Source: Spizellomyces punctatus DAOM BR117 | Lineage: Eukaryota; Chytridiomycota; Chytridiomycetes; Spizellomycetales; Spizellomycetaceae | Length of the DNA stretch: 64,000 nucleotides | Direction: 5' to 3' | Assembly: GCF_000182565.1 (NCBI RefSeq) | Contig: NW_015971544.1 | Coordinates: forward strand, 1,061,041-1,125,040 | Part shown: piece by piece, positions 22,761 through 33,828 of the stretch | Position numbering within the stretch: the stretch's first letter is position 1 | Layout of the letters: each line of letters starts with the position of its first letter | Program-made: the position numbers and the translations under genes | Notes under the pieces: generated by a model | Seen by the model: the letters and a program-made list of their open reading frames with translations, nothing else | What the model was told of the DNA's origin: nothing | Databases searched by the model: none

Positions 22761-25700
22761 AAACAGCGGTCTTTGATCGATTATGCTCAACCACGTCCAC
22801 CTTTCTGCTTCCTTTGCGACTCTTCCTTCGTTTCTGTGGTTTCAGAATGGTTGCCGCTAAGGAGTCCTCTGCCGAAAAGGATGGCATAACAAATTCCACA
22901 TCCTTGTCGTCAGATTTTTCTGGTGGCACCAGTGTGATGAATGAACTTTGTGGTCTTTCAGTGTCATGGCCGTAGCAGGCTGGATGAAGGGCATGTAACC
23001 ATCGCCCAACAATCTTGTCGTTTTCCTGACGAGCTGCTTCTTGTCGGGCTCTCAGGCGTGCCAGGAGAATCTACGTTGAGAGATTGCACTGTTAGTCTCG
23101 CCCGATCTAAATTGCGACAAGAAAAGCTTACGTCAAGCCAATCCATGTGCGGACCGGTCATCTCTGCTGGTAACATTCGTAATTGTATCATCATACTACG
23201 AAGAGAATGCTTTGTATCTACGCCGAAAATTGCGAGACTTCTCATAGCAGATTTTCTAAGTGCATGCTTTAGAAATCTGGCCGTTGCTTCATCTGAGCCA
23301 AGCTTACCGAACGTCCTCAATCGGATCCACCAATCTCGCGATCAAAGCCTGAATCAAATACGGATTATATACGCCGTATTTGACCAAGTTTGAGCACATA
23401 CGAGATCGGAGCTGCCAGTCGCGGTCATTGAAACTCTCTAGTTGGGGTAGGATGAAGTCTTGCACAGGGTTGCGAAAGTCGTCTTGAAATGTTTGGTAGA
23501 GATAGAGTAGGGAATCAGAAGCTTCGCATTTTTCGGACCAATATCCTGTTTTGAGAACTTTGAAGAGAGCTCCCAGAATGTTCTGAAGCGTAACATCTTT
23601 ATCCTGGACATTGCAAAGATACTTAGAATAGTCGTTATGCAATACGAGCGTACCATGTCATACACTTACGCCAAGACCAGGAAACCAAAACTTGTCCATA
23701 ATGGCTTGAAGCTCTGGCACAATCTCTGACTCTTCCCAAACCTCGTTCGGTTTCTTTGGCGTTCTTCCGTGCCGTTCGCGGTGCTTCTCGGCCGGGGCAG
23801 GCTGCTGATGTGGAACTGGCGACCGTCTTTTATTCTCAGACGCCAAACCGGATTTGGGCGTTTGAGTTAGCACATTTTGCAGAGGCTGTTTCTTCTTTCT
23901 GGTGACAGATTTTGGACTATCTTGTACTTCAGGAAGCTTTTGAGCATTGCCCCGCTTTTGACTGGGCTTCCCTCCAATGATGTGAATCGGAATCGGTTTC
24001 GAAGCCCCGAAATTGGTTTCGGTCACTCCTACTTTACCAGGAGTTATCTGTATGATCTGGCCTATGGCAACGCTCCCCGATCTGAGAATCTTTTTGGGGG
24101 TTGCAGCGGCAAGGGCTCGTTCAAAGAGCTCCTGCGCTCGCTGCGCAGCAGCTTGCTCTACAGCTGCCTCCATCTTTGCTTGGTTTGCAGCTTCCGCGGC
24201 TTCTATGGCGCTTTTCCGTGCTGCCTCTGCCGCTGCTGTTTTGGCTCGACCAAGAGCTTCTGCTTTAGCTGCCTCTTCAGTGTGTAGGGCCCTTATCCTC
24301 CAGGCTGCAGCTGCTTCCAGTGCCTCTTGCCGAATTCGCGCTGCCTCCGGGGATTCACTCTCTTCAACTCTGGTGCGCCCGGCATGAACAGATTTGGCCG
24401 TTGGATCTGGCTCGATCTCCACTGGCATTGTGGTGTCATCAACCGATCCCCTCGCAGCTCTCTCAGCTGCAAGCTGCGCCCGACGTCGTTCTATAATGGC
24501 TCTAGCCTTGGACACCATCTCCTTGTCCTTTTCTCGGCGCTCTTGCTCCTGCACAAGTCGCTTTTGTTCAAGAGCTGGTTTTGTTTGTCCTGCCATGACG
24601 GAGTTCGGGAGAACGCCTAGGCGCTCCATGCGGTTCCGGATATTGATTTGTCGAGATGGAGCTTCAGGCGTCTGTTGGCGTGGGGGTGGTGCTAAGGTGG
24701 ACTTGCGCCCCTTGCGGGATAATGCTCTCGGGGAATGCCGAGTGCGAGGAGAGGGCGTTACCCGCTCTCCTGTACGAAGTTCTAATACTCTTCCTATAAA
24801 ATATGTCAACCACACGAAATCATTCCGACAAAGTGTCTGAATTATGGTGCATCACCTTTTCGACGACCTAGTCCTGGTCCCTTGCCATCAGGATAATTTG
24901 GACCGAGCTGTGAAGGCGGCTCCAGTCCAGCTTCCCATATAGCTCCCCCTGTTCGCTGCAAGCAAAGCATTAAAGTAACCGCTCCGGAATAGCAATCTTC
25001 TGATACCTTATCTACCTTGACTCCATCTTCACCCCCAACCACGGAAACACGTCGCTGCTCATCTGAGCGGGCCACTGAAAAACGCCGTGGCTCATCTGGC
25101 CTAACGACTGAACGTCGTGGTTCATCAGACTTTACAACTGAACGTCGTGGTTCGTCATGTTTGATTGCTTTTGGCCTCTGCGTAGAATGTTTGAGGTCTG
25201 CAAAGGCAGAACAGTAGACCATTTGCATGCAGCTTACCGTGAGCATACCACCTCCTTCAACCTCTTGAACAAGTTCTCCTGGCTGGTGCAAGCTTTGTTC
25301 CCCTCCGTCTACCTGATGTGATGCTTATCGTTATAACGTTGCACACTTGCGCTATCAAGCCATCTCCTCACCTCCATTTCTCCTTCCTCATCCTCGTCGT
25401 CCCAAAGTCCCTTTCCCCGTCCTGGAAAATCTGCCGTGCTAACTCTTCGCCCACCCAAGCTGCCCCTCCGCATTGATAAACGTCTTTTATACCGGAATTT
25501 TCCAGCTATACACTCAATGGATTGGAGGCTCGATGATGTGGGAGCGGACACGGATAGGCGATGTGCGGTGATGGCTTGGGGAAAAGCCACGATTTCGGTA
25601 GACAAATCGACATCTTCTTCCGTTAAGGTATCCATGGGAAGTGTTGAGGGGGGGAAGAAGCTTACGGGGCTGAAATCTCGATGACCCGATGGGTCGTTGA

Positions 25701-28700
25701 GGGTTATCAATTCGTAGGAGTGACTAGATCTGCTGTATGAGCGGGTCACGGTAACGGCGGGTTTCTCCTTTATGACAATAAATGTTATATTGCGCCAAGG
25801 CAAAATTCGAGTATCCAATGGATTATACCTCGATCCTCTTCTCTTCCCTCCTCTTTTCCAATTCCTCTAGGGCAAGACTTGTTGGATCTGGTCCGTCATT
25901 TTTCAAACTTTACGGCAGTCTTAGTCTGCAGATACTGCTACCAATTAACAAAACGGAACTTACTTCTCATCAACATGCCATCTCACAGCCCCATCTCCTC
26001 CATTCGCTCGATACAATTCCCAGAAATCTAGACTGGAATCAAACATCGTTGGATCTTCCACGGGATCATCCGGCCAGTTTCCGTGGTCAAGCAGAACGCA
26101 AAGGTAAGGTACTGGTAGATAATCTTGTACCCGAACAACGACAATTTGCTCGGGGAGAGAAATGAGAAGATCCCCCCGTTGATTTGCAAATGTAAGAGTG
26201 GTGATAGGTTCGGCAAATTGAAGCTCACTGAAATTTAGGGATTCTATCAATTATGGTCAACACCTGTCGAAGCATGATCAATATGCAACTTGCCGTATGA
26301 GGGCATTGTCAACTGCATCCCAAATTTTAACGACCCCATCCGTGCTTGCCGACGCAAAGATTCTGATGGCCTCACACGAGGCAATTTTCGTGACGTCGTT
26401 AGTGTGATCATCATCGATTGGATGCGGCTTCTTTATGCCTTTAAGAAATACTCATGAGTATGCAACGTATGGTCAATTCGTAGCCCCTTGACTTGCCTAT
26501 TTGCTTTCCATCACATTCAAGACAAAATATCCGTCCACCCACAGCACATGCCATTACCTCCTTTCGCGAATTCCAAGCCATTTGCTTCACGGGACCGCTA
26601 GGAATGGAAATGGCTGCGATTGAATTCAGCGTTACCACGAGTGGGCTGTCTGAAAAATATTCTGTAAGCGATTCCGGGGTTGAATTTGTAAGGATTGAGA
26701 GCGGGGTATCGGCAGGAACGCTGATTGACCAGATTCTGATGATGCTGTCTGATAGAGACAAATGTTAGCTGTACTGCATCGAGAAAGTGGGAAAGTAAGA
26801 TACCTACCTTTTCCGCTGGTGAAGAGCTTTCTTTTTTCCACGTCATACAAGATTGCAGTGATTTCTGCTGCATGTGCCTACAAGACCATGGAGGTGAGCA
26901 ATGTACGTACCACGAAACTCATTCAAGTAACTTACCTGCGCTACAATACTCTGTTTACCTTCCTGTCGTATATCAACCACCACAATCTGTCCGGTATCCG
27001 TCCCACCTAGCAGTGCGTAGACAGTGGGAGGTAGAGCAGCTCCTGAGTAGTATGGGACAGGAGGCCAAGGTGAAAGGGCCGCCATGCACATTATTCGTGT
27101 CTTGTTGGCTACCACTGGCTTGTAAGCTGGAGAAAAATGAGACAGGATACTGAGGAAAACTTACAGGCGACCTTCCATTCCCCAATAATCGCACAGGGGT
27201 TCGTATTGGTACCGTACACGGCAATGGTGCCGTTTTCGGATAACAGCCAGGCACGATCTGCCGAAATGTATTGAAATGGCAGATATTTATAAGTGGCTAG
27301 ATCAATATCGCTTAAGGAAGAAAACATCCCTTACTTTGTGTGACATCATACACTGCATCCAAAGTTGCTATATCGCTCATCACCGGGAACCCCATTGCCA
27401 AGACTGCGCCAGTGACGGGTGACAAGAGTCGCAAGGAACCGTCTTCTGCGATGGATAGGATACGAGCCGGGAGGGAAGGATGCTCGCTGCGGTGAAGTTG
27501 CGTTGCCTGAGATCTGACGTAGAAGTCAGAAAGTGAAGAAGGATTGACAGAGGAGGGCGTGATTTACCGGATGTATGCAAACGTCGTATAAAAGCGGTTC
27601 AGATTCCATAGGCATATCCGATCCTTGGCATAGTGAAGAAAAGTCTCCTTATCCTGCTTGATCCACTGAATTCCCAGACATTCAGATGGGGTTTGCAAGC
27701 TTTTATCGTAAAATAAATAAACAAAATACTGTACATGCTTTCAATTAAAAGAGACATACCAGTAGGTGCAAACACCAACGTCAGCATTCCACATCCTGAT
27801 CGTTCCATCTAAGGAGCACGACAAGAAAAAAGGTGTAGCCGCCAAAGCTTCTAAACTCCGTCCATTTCTTGCAGGAGGCGGGGGAATGATGGCTAACCCC
27901 GTCACAGCGTGTGAATGATCGTGGAGTTCATGAATAAGATTGTTTTGTCTATTCCATACTTTAACTAAAACATATATGGTAGTGTTAATTGTGGGAAGTG
28001 AACAGAGAACCCTTAAATTCATACTAGTAGAATCTCGCGAAGCCGTGATCAGAGTTCCGAGAGGTTCATAAAGAGCCATGGCGGTGATCGACAGTTCATG
28101 CATATCCCGGAGCACATCCAATCTTTCGCCAGATTCATAGTCGTATATCTATTTTACTGAACATATCAGCGAAATGATTTCTGGTAAAGAATTCCAGTGA
28201 TTCTCACATGGATCCTGTTCCCCAGTGCGGCATAAATTCTGTTCGAGGGTTTTTGATATATTGTGTGTGAGACCCAATCCTCAACACCGAGATCTTCAAT
28301 AGCGAGGCGAGGAGTGTCGAAGCCGTAGGCCAGACGGCTGCTGTTCAATTAAATCACTATTTAGTTTACCACAAGAAGATGAAGGAGATGCACTCTGCGC
28401 AAGGATGACGTTTACCCATCCGCGATTCGCTTAAACTTCCAAATCTAAGAACGAATAGTACTTCGTAAGTACGCTTGGAATACTTCAGTCCCACTTAAAA
28501 TGGCCTAGTACCCTTATATTACCGACGCCGCCTGCAATAAGCTCGTCTGTATCGTCGCAGAATTCAAGGCTGCGGAGTAGTTGATTAACCACCGTTTCTA
28601 AGCCAATCTGAAACGTTTTTGTTTACCTTAGGACAGGCTTCACGCTCGAAACAGCAGCAAGCTCTTCAAAATTCGTATCCAAAATCTATCTCCCCAGCAA

Positions 28701-29382
28701 ATTAGTATATCTCATGCAGAAATTGCTCAATGAGTCCTACCTTTAACTCCAAATGCAAGGTGGCAATCACCACCACCTTCCACTTGGCCACGTACAGCCA
28801 CCTACTCAGTCCTGCCACAGATGTTTTGGCCGTCCCCTTTTCCCCGCCATTTGCAATCTGAGCAATCCTCGTGCTACCCCGCCAGATATTTACATTATGA
28901 CTATCCAAACTGGCGATGCGGTCGTTGTGGGGAGATGAGATGTAGATGGCAGATTTGACCGTAGGGCGATGGTGTGGGAGGACTCGTGCTGGCTGGAAAC
29001 CATGAGGTATTGTTGTAGGTAGGACAGGGGTGGGATTGGAGGATGGGGAAGCAGAGCGAAAAGTACCGGATTTGACAAGCGATTGTGTGCCGGCTAGCCC
29101 AAATTGGCTACTTGACGGCGAGGATGAGAAATGAGGTGATCGAGCTACGATCGATGCTATTTGGCGCTTGATAGTCCGCCATGGTTGAATGAGGAGGCCG
29201 ACGAGTTGGGTCTCGTCCAATATCTCATCAAGGCTTTGTGTGCTTTCGCCTGACGTGGCGAAAGCTTCCAAGGATGGGGGATCTGATGAGTGGGTGTTCG
29301 ATGAGTCACCATCGTCGATGGAGGTTTCTCTCCCTCCTTCTCGGGAAGCTGTCAATGCAATTCTTCCTTTGAGGGCGACCAT
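22747..29382 (-). CDS. Large WD40-plus-helical-repeat protein, WDR87/WDR97-like
   Basis: About 20 exons, of which the 5' two thirds were spliced by hand: 28741..29382, 28653..28685 (or 28644), 28512..28607, 28416..28444, 28208..28340, 28025..28148, 27760..27964, 27568..27699, 27335..27513, 27165..27257, 26936..27126, 26808..26877, then an exon ending at 26497, 26294..26438, 25964..26227, 25829..25877, 25372..25767 and onward. WD40 signatures recur: GGVGNIRIWKF, SCSLDGTIRMWN, SASTDGVVKIWD, GGTDTGQIVVVD. After the propellers come a repeat-bearing basic linker, a long Ala/Glu/Arg coiled coil (23.9-24.6 kb) and a C-terminal helical-repeat part with SRMCSNLVKYGVYNP. This order resembles WDR87/WDR97, proteins tied to motile cilia and sperm; orthology is tentative. 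The ATG at 29382 may not be the true start because an acceptor-like TTGGCAG precedes it. Confidence 0.62.
25040..25163 (-). repeat. Coding tandem repeat (about 30 nt, four diverged copies)
   Basis: Read on the minus strand, the unit encodes DEPRRSVVKS-like decapeptides: HDEPRRSVVK, SDEPRRSVVR, PDEPRRFSVA, SDEQRRVSVV. It lies in the linker between the propellers and coiled coil of the WDR87/97-like protein. The arginine-rich R-R-x-S-V core resembles basophilic kinase sites, an inference only. Confidence 0.7.
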
Positions 29383-29725
29383 CCGTCGAAAAACCAGGTC
29401 GAACCTGCCAAGATCAGCAATAGTTTTTAGTACAGCTTAGTTCCGCGTATTGAACTCTCTGATTACGAAATACAAACTTCATCTGATCGGACTATTTTCT
29501 TTGAATAAACAACCGACACGTGCAGCTCTCCCGTAGATTCAAGCATCATTTAAGGATATTGCAGACCCAAGGACCCAAAGGGTATTCCAGGTTTTGGATT
29601 TGTTGAAATGACACCATAGTCATTTGAATTAGATACATTTCTAGACCTATTATCATCAATGAATGCTGATGCAGCGGGCAGCGGCTAAAACTATCCATGT
29701 CCTTTACTTTCCGACGTACCCCATC
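29383..29725. promoter_or_regulatory. Divergent 5' spacer (WDR87/97-like / CSM1)
   Basis: 343 bp between the assigned starts. A possible extra 5' exon for the minus-strand gene (ATG near 29553) was considered, but its reading phase does not join. Confidence 0.4.
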
Positions 29726-32296
29726 ATGACGCCAGATGCCAAACCTACCACCATGCGCGAGCAGGCGGGCCCCATCATGCTGAATCGAATAAGGAGATCC
29801 GCAACCTTCAAAAAATCTGGCAGTCCGAAGTGTCTGGACACGCCTGCTGGAAATCACATGAGTCGCGCGCTTCTTTACCAGAGCTCGCGTTCACTACACA
29901 CGCACTGAGATTAACGACTTGGTGATCCAGCTTGGAGACTCGGTGCAGGACACTCAAGGAGGCGGGGATCTCGAGATTGACGTGATCTGGAAAGTATCTG
30001 ATATGGCGCGTGGAGGCGCTGGACGAGCTGCTGCTGAAAAGGTATGTTGAGCGTACGCAGAAGCGGGACTCTCAAGCTTGTCAACCAACATGAGACCTTC
30101 GACGCACCGACCTTCTGTTATTCACCTAATGTAGACTGCAAAGTCCCAGAAGAAATCACTGACCGTAGACGACAAGGAAAATCTGTCACAAAAGCAAAAG
30201 GAGAAGGCGGCCAAACGCAAAACCTCGCTTGTGTCAGATATCGCGCATGGGAAACGGAAGAGGGTACCAGCTGTAACTATTGAAAACGTCGTGGGTAGTG
30301 TTATCAAACGTATGTTTCGGAGTTGCTTCGATATTATGGCCGATTTTGACCAGTTTTTTGGACAGCGCCGAAAAGGGTACCGAAGAAAACCGCGGCGGGA
30401 GCCAAGGCACAGCCAGAGGAGGATGACAGCGATCTGAACAATGATGAGCTCGTTGGAGTACCGATTCATTCGCGCATTATATCGAATGATTCAGAGGATG
30501 ATTTGACTGCCAGTGGTAATTCTTCTTGTTGGAGACAAAGCGCAATGCAAAAGGAGACATACCAAGCAATACCTTTGATACAGCTCCTCCGCCAAAGAAG
30601 ACAAAAAGTGGGACTGCACGAACGAATGATGAGCCATCCGATGTACCGTCTGCAATTAGCGTAGATATACCACGCAAAAGCAATGCTAGATCAAGCCAAG
30701 ATAATCATAAATCAGACGCCTTGGGAAACAAGAATCAGCTGCCGCGTGAAAACCGCAAAACGCCGGTCGTAAGACAACCTCCAGTGCGAAAGTCGAAGGC
30801 GAAAAAGACAGTGAACAGAGAAAGCAGATCCTCCGTTGCCGCCCAGGCGGCCGATAATAATACTGAGACAAAATCCGATGCAGCACGTCGCTCTTCTGTC
30901 GAAGAGTCAGACGCGGATATGGATATAAATATTAGGCCAGAGGAAGCAGTAAGCAGTGATGATGGAGAACGAGTTATCGTAAAGGGGGCCGACGTGCGGC
31001 GAGCGAATGAAAATCGGAATAATGGACCAAAGCAGCGGGAATACATGAAACCGGTGGTTGTAGAGAAGAAGGTTGACATACCCGAGACGAATGACTATGA
31101 AACGGTTGGTACATAAGTGTGCTTGGGACATGCTGTATCCGTGATGCTTGGCCAACCGGTGCCTTAATCTTAGCTCAAAGCTGCATTCCAAGAATTGCAA
31201 GACCGATACGAGGCATTGAAAAATACGGGAGTAAAGGAGGCAGAGGAACGGTTTGAGCAGTACAAAAAGACCGCAGAGGCGCGTTTGAAAGGTATCCGAT
31301 ACTGTGCAAGAAATTAAGCCAAGCATTGTCGTAATCTGCCTCCTTTCAAACTCCAGCCTGTGAGGACTACAATGAAAGGCTCAAGCGGGACGTTGAACGC
31401 CTTCGAGAAGAGTCACAGGCCAATACACGCGTGCAGAAAGATCTGAAGAAGCAGTTGAAGACTGCTTTGGCAGATGCAGCAGAAGCGCAGGAGGCATTGG
31501 CGCGAAAGGAGGCTGAGGATACCGCTACTAAAAAAGCCCAACAAACAAAGCAGCAAAAGGAAGCTGATGCGGCAGCAGCAGGAAATGCAAGTAGAGAGGA
31601 GGTAGATGAGCTTCAGCGTGAGGTACATGAGCTACAGCAGAAGGAGAAGACCCTGTTGGAGCAAGTGGATAGTTTGAAAAAGAACGGTATGGAGGATGTA
31701 GTTCGACCAAGCGTGCACTGTTGCAAGACGAATGAACCTTTATTCTTGCGCGTTTTAGCTACGTTGCTCAAATCCGAGCTGCAGACCGCTAAACAGAATA
31801 TCACTAAATTGGACCAAGAAGCAAAATCCCAAGGCTCTCAGATTCAGCGTCTGCAACAACACGACCGTTACCTCATTACCGTGGAGCGAATGGTACGGAT
31901 ATACGAGGAACTGACGGGTGTGACCATTCAATCCGTTGAAGATGTCAAGAGGACGGTTGAAAATGAGACCGGAGAGAACATGAAAGAGCAGGTTGTCGTC
32001 TACAAATGTCGGCAAAAGGGGCGAGGTGGAGGTGAGTCGCATACTGTCTTTAACGTCGCAGGATTTGTGTTGACCAGAATCTATCAGTGTTGGATTACAA
32101 TCTAATGACACCATCCGATGCACCTTCCTCCTCCTCGAATAGCAGCAATGTAATGTACACCTACCAGCCCATCCTCCGCAATCAGCACAGCAGCGCTGCA
32201 GATGTACCAGACTGGCTCCAAACTCCGATTGAATTTGAAAAGGACATGTGTAGCATGTTCTTTTGGAGGGTTTGTGACTATTTGCAAGGACAGTAG
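29726..32296 (+). CDS. CSM1: Monopolin complex subunit Csm1/Pcs1
   Basis: Kinetochore/nucleolar V-shaped complex subunit that clamps sister kinetochores and rDNA. Nine exons, 29726..29829, 29882..30041, 30135..30309, 30366..30515, 30554..31104, 31174..31291, 31357..31686, 31759..32031, 32088..32296, encode 689 aa. The first ~320 residues are disordered, basic and Ser-rich (KKKTKSG, RKSKAKK). A long coiled coil follows (LKAAFQELQDRYEALKNTG to VDSLKKNG). The end is the RWD-like Csm1 domain, with VRIYEELTGVTIQSVEDV, VVYKCRQ, VMYTYQPIL and the closing PDWLQTPIEFEKDM...FFWRVCDYL pattern. It is longer than yeast Csm1 (190 aa) and fission yeast Pcs1, mainly through the N-terminal extension. Intron 4 is short (38 or 41 nt). 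The start codon is the least certain part. Confidence 0.85.
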
Positions 32297-32477
32297 GTCC
32301 GTGGGGTGTGATGCCCTGCTTTTTCAACAGCAGAGAACAAGATCTTTGCTCGCGCGCTTTGTAAAGTGTAGTTTTGGCTAGTAATGCCATTTGGTTATAC
32401 GTATTATAGTAATCTAACTGTGTAATAGAATGCACTACGGCTTTTCGACGCCAACTCTTTGCAAGAGGCCGTTTCTC

Positions 32478-33230
32478 TCATTCCTTTTTCTTTCCCACCT
32501 CCATAATCCCATCCTCATCACCATACAATAATCTCTGAGGCAACTGGCGAAACTCTACGCCTCCCTTCCCGTCAAAGTCCGCTACCCACGTCACATCAAA
32601 CCTCTTTTTATTCCATTTGGGTACCTTGTCATTGGGTACACCCAATGCCTTGACGAGATCGGGGAGCTGTTGATGGGCCCAGGAAATAAGTACTGTTTTA
32701 TCCTTGTACACTCCGGAGCGAAGGAGTTGTACGAGGGAGGGGAGGTTAGATTTCGTGTAGAGGTGGAAGGGCACTTTATGGGGCTCCAATGCTTTGACGA
32801 GTCTAAAAGCAAAAATGTCACACACCTCGTCAACTCCTTTAATAAAAGAACGAAACACTCACGGCTCCACCGTCTCCTTTGGCCTCAAACTCAATCCCCA
32901 CCCGCCAACCTCATCCACATTCTGCGCAACCACCGCCCCCCAAGGCCTCCGTTCCAGCAATTGGAGAATCTCTTCTCTATGCAAGAAATACGCAACGAGA
33001 GCTTGAGCGCGTTCGTATCCTTTTGGTGATAGAATGTGTGTATCGACGTATTCGGACTTTTGGAGGGCTGTGGGTTGGTTACCGGATGACCACGGGAGTT
33101 TTTCGGCGTGCCGGATGAGAAGGACGGTTATTGGGTGAGGGATTGGTGGGGCGGACATTGTGGGTGCCAGTGGTGATAGATGGGAGGTGAAGAAAGGTCG
33201 TCGGGAGAAAAGCGTTTTGCTGAATGACAT
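32478..33230 (-). CDS. Histidine phosphatase superfamily (phosphoglycerate mutase-like) protein
   Basis: Two exons, complement(32478..32802, 32863..33230), encode 230 aa. The catalytic N-terminal motif is VLLIRHAEK, the R-H-x-E form of the RHG loop, followed by LSPKGYERAQALVAYFL. The second conserved histidine sits in VLISWAHQQLPDLVKALG. Substrate cannot be deduced. The first 24 residues before MSAPPIP are Arg/Ser/Phe-rich and could be a mitochondrial presequence; starting at the second ATG (33158) would give a 206-aa cytosolic form. It is tail to tail with CSM1, 181 bp apart. Confidence 0.82.
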
Positions 33231-33828
33231 GAAGTGAGGCTTGGGCCTCGGACGGTTTGCACGTGTGTTATGCAACTGCTTGGCCTTTTGGGACAGCGAT
33301 GGCACTATGTCCTTCCATACGTCACTACCATCATTATATTATCGTCAATTATATACTAGTACTTGAATGTAAACCACTGGGTATTATCACCACTTTGTGT
33401 AGTTGTGATCTGTACGGACAAGACCACCAACAAATCCGATCCTTTTGAGAACAGGGCATCTATAGGAGATCCCAAAACACTAGCAGTATTCCACGTATAT
33501 CTGTGGAGGTGAACTATACGCAGTATACGCAGTATACGCAAGCGGGGTGGGTATCAGTAACGGGTTTCGTATAAAGCGTTAAACCAAGAAGCGCTAGTGA
33601 GGGGACATTGTTCGATCTCGCAAGCGTACCAAGGATATCAGGATGATGAGTTTATAGACTGGTAAGCAGTGAGCGGACACATAATGATTGAACATGTGAT
33701 CCAAAAGGATATAAACTATTCTAACATGTCTAAATCCAGGATAGGGAAAGAAAATCCCATCCAAAATATAAATATAATAAAAAAGAAAAAAAAACGACAA
33801 ATAAAATCCTATACAAGAATTCTCCTAG
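33231..33828. other. Intergenic spacer with short direct repeat
   Basis: 598 bp with no gene. It contains about three copies of the 9-nt unit AGTATACGC at 33519..33541 and an A-rich run at 33779..33795 near the RPO41 stop codon. Confidence 0.5.

Noticed and set aside
25199-25238. A GT-AG intron in the linker of the WDR87/97-like gene
   Set aside because: Splicing out these 40 nt puts a stop soon after in the repeat region, whereas reading through keeps the DEPRRSVV repeat frame open.
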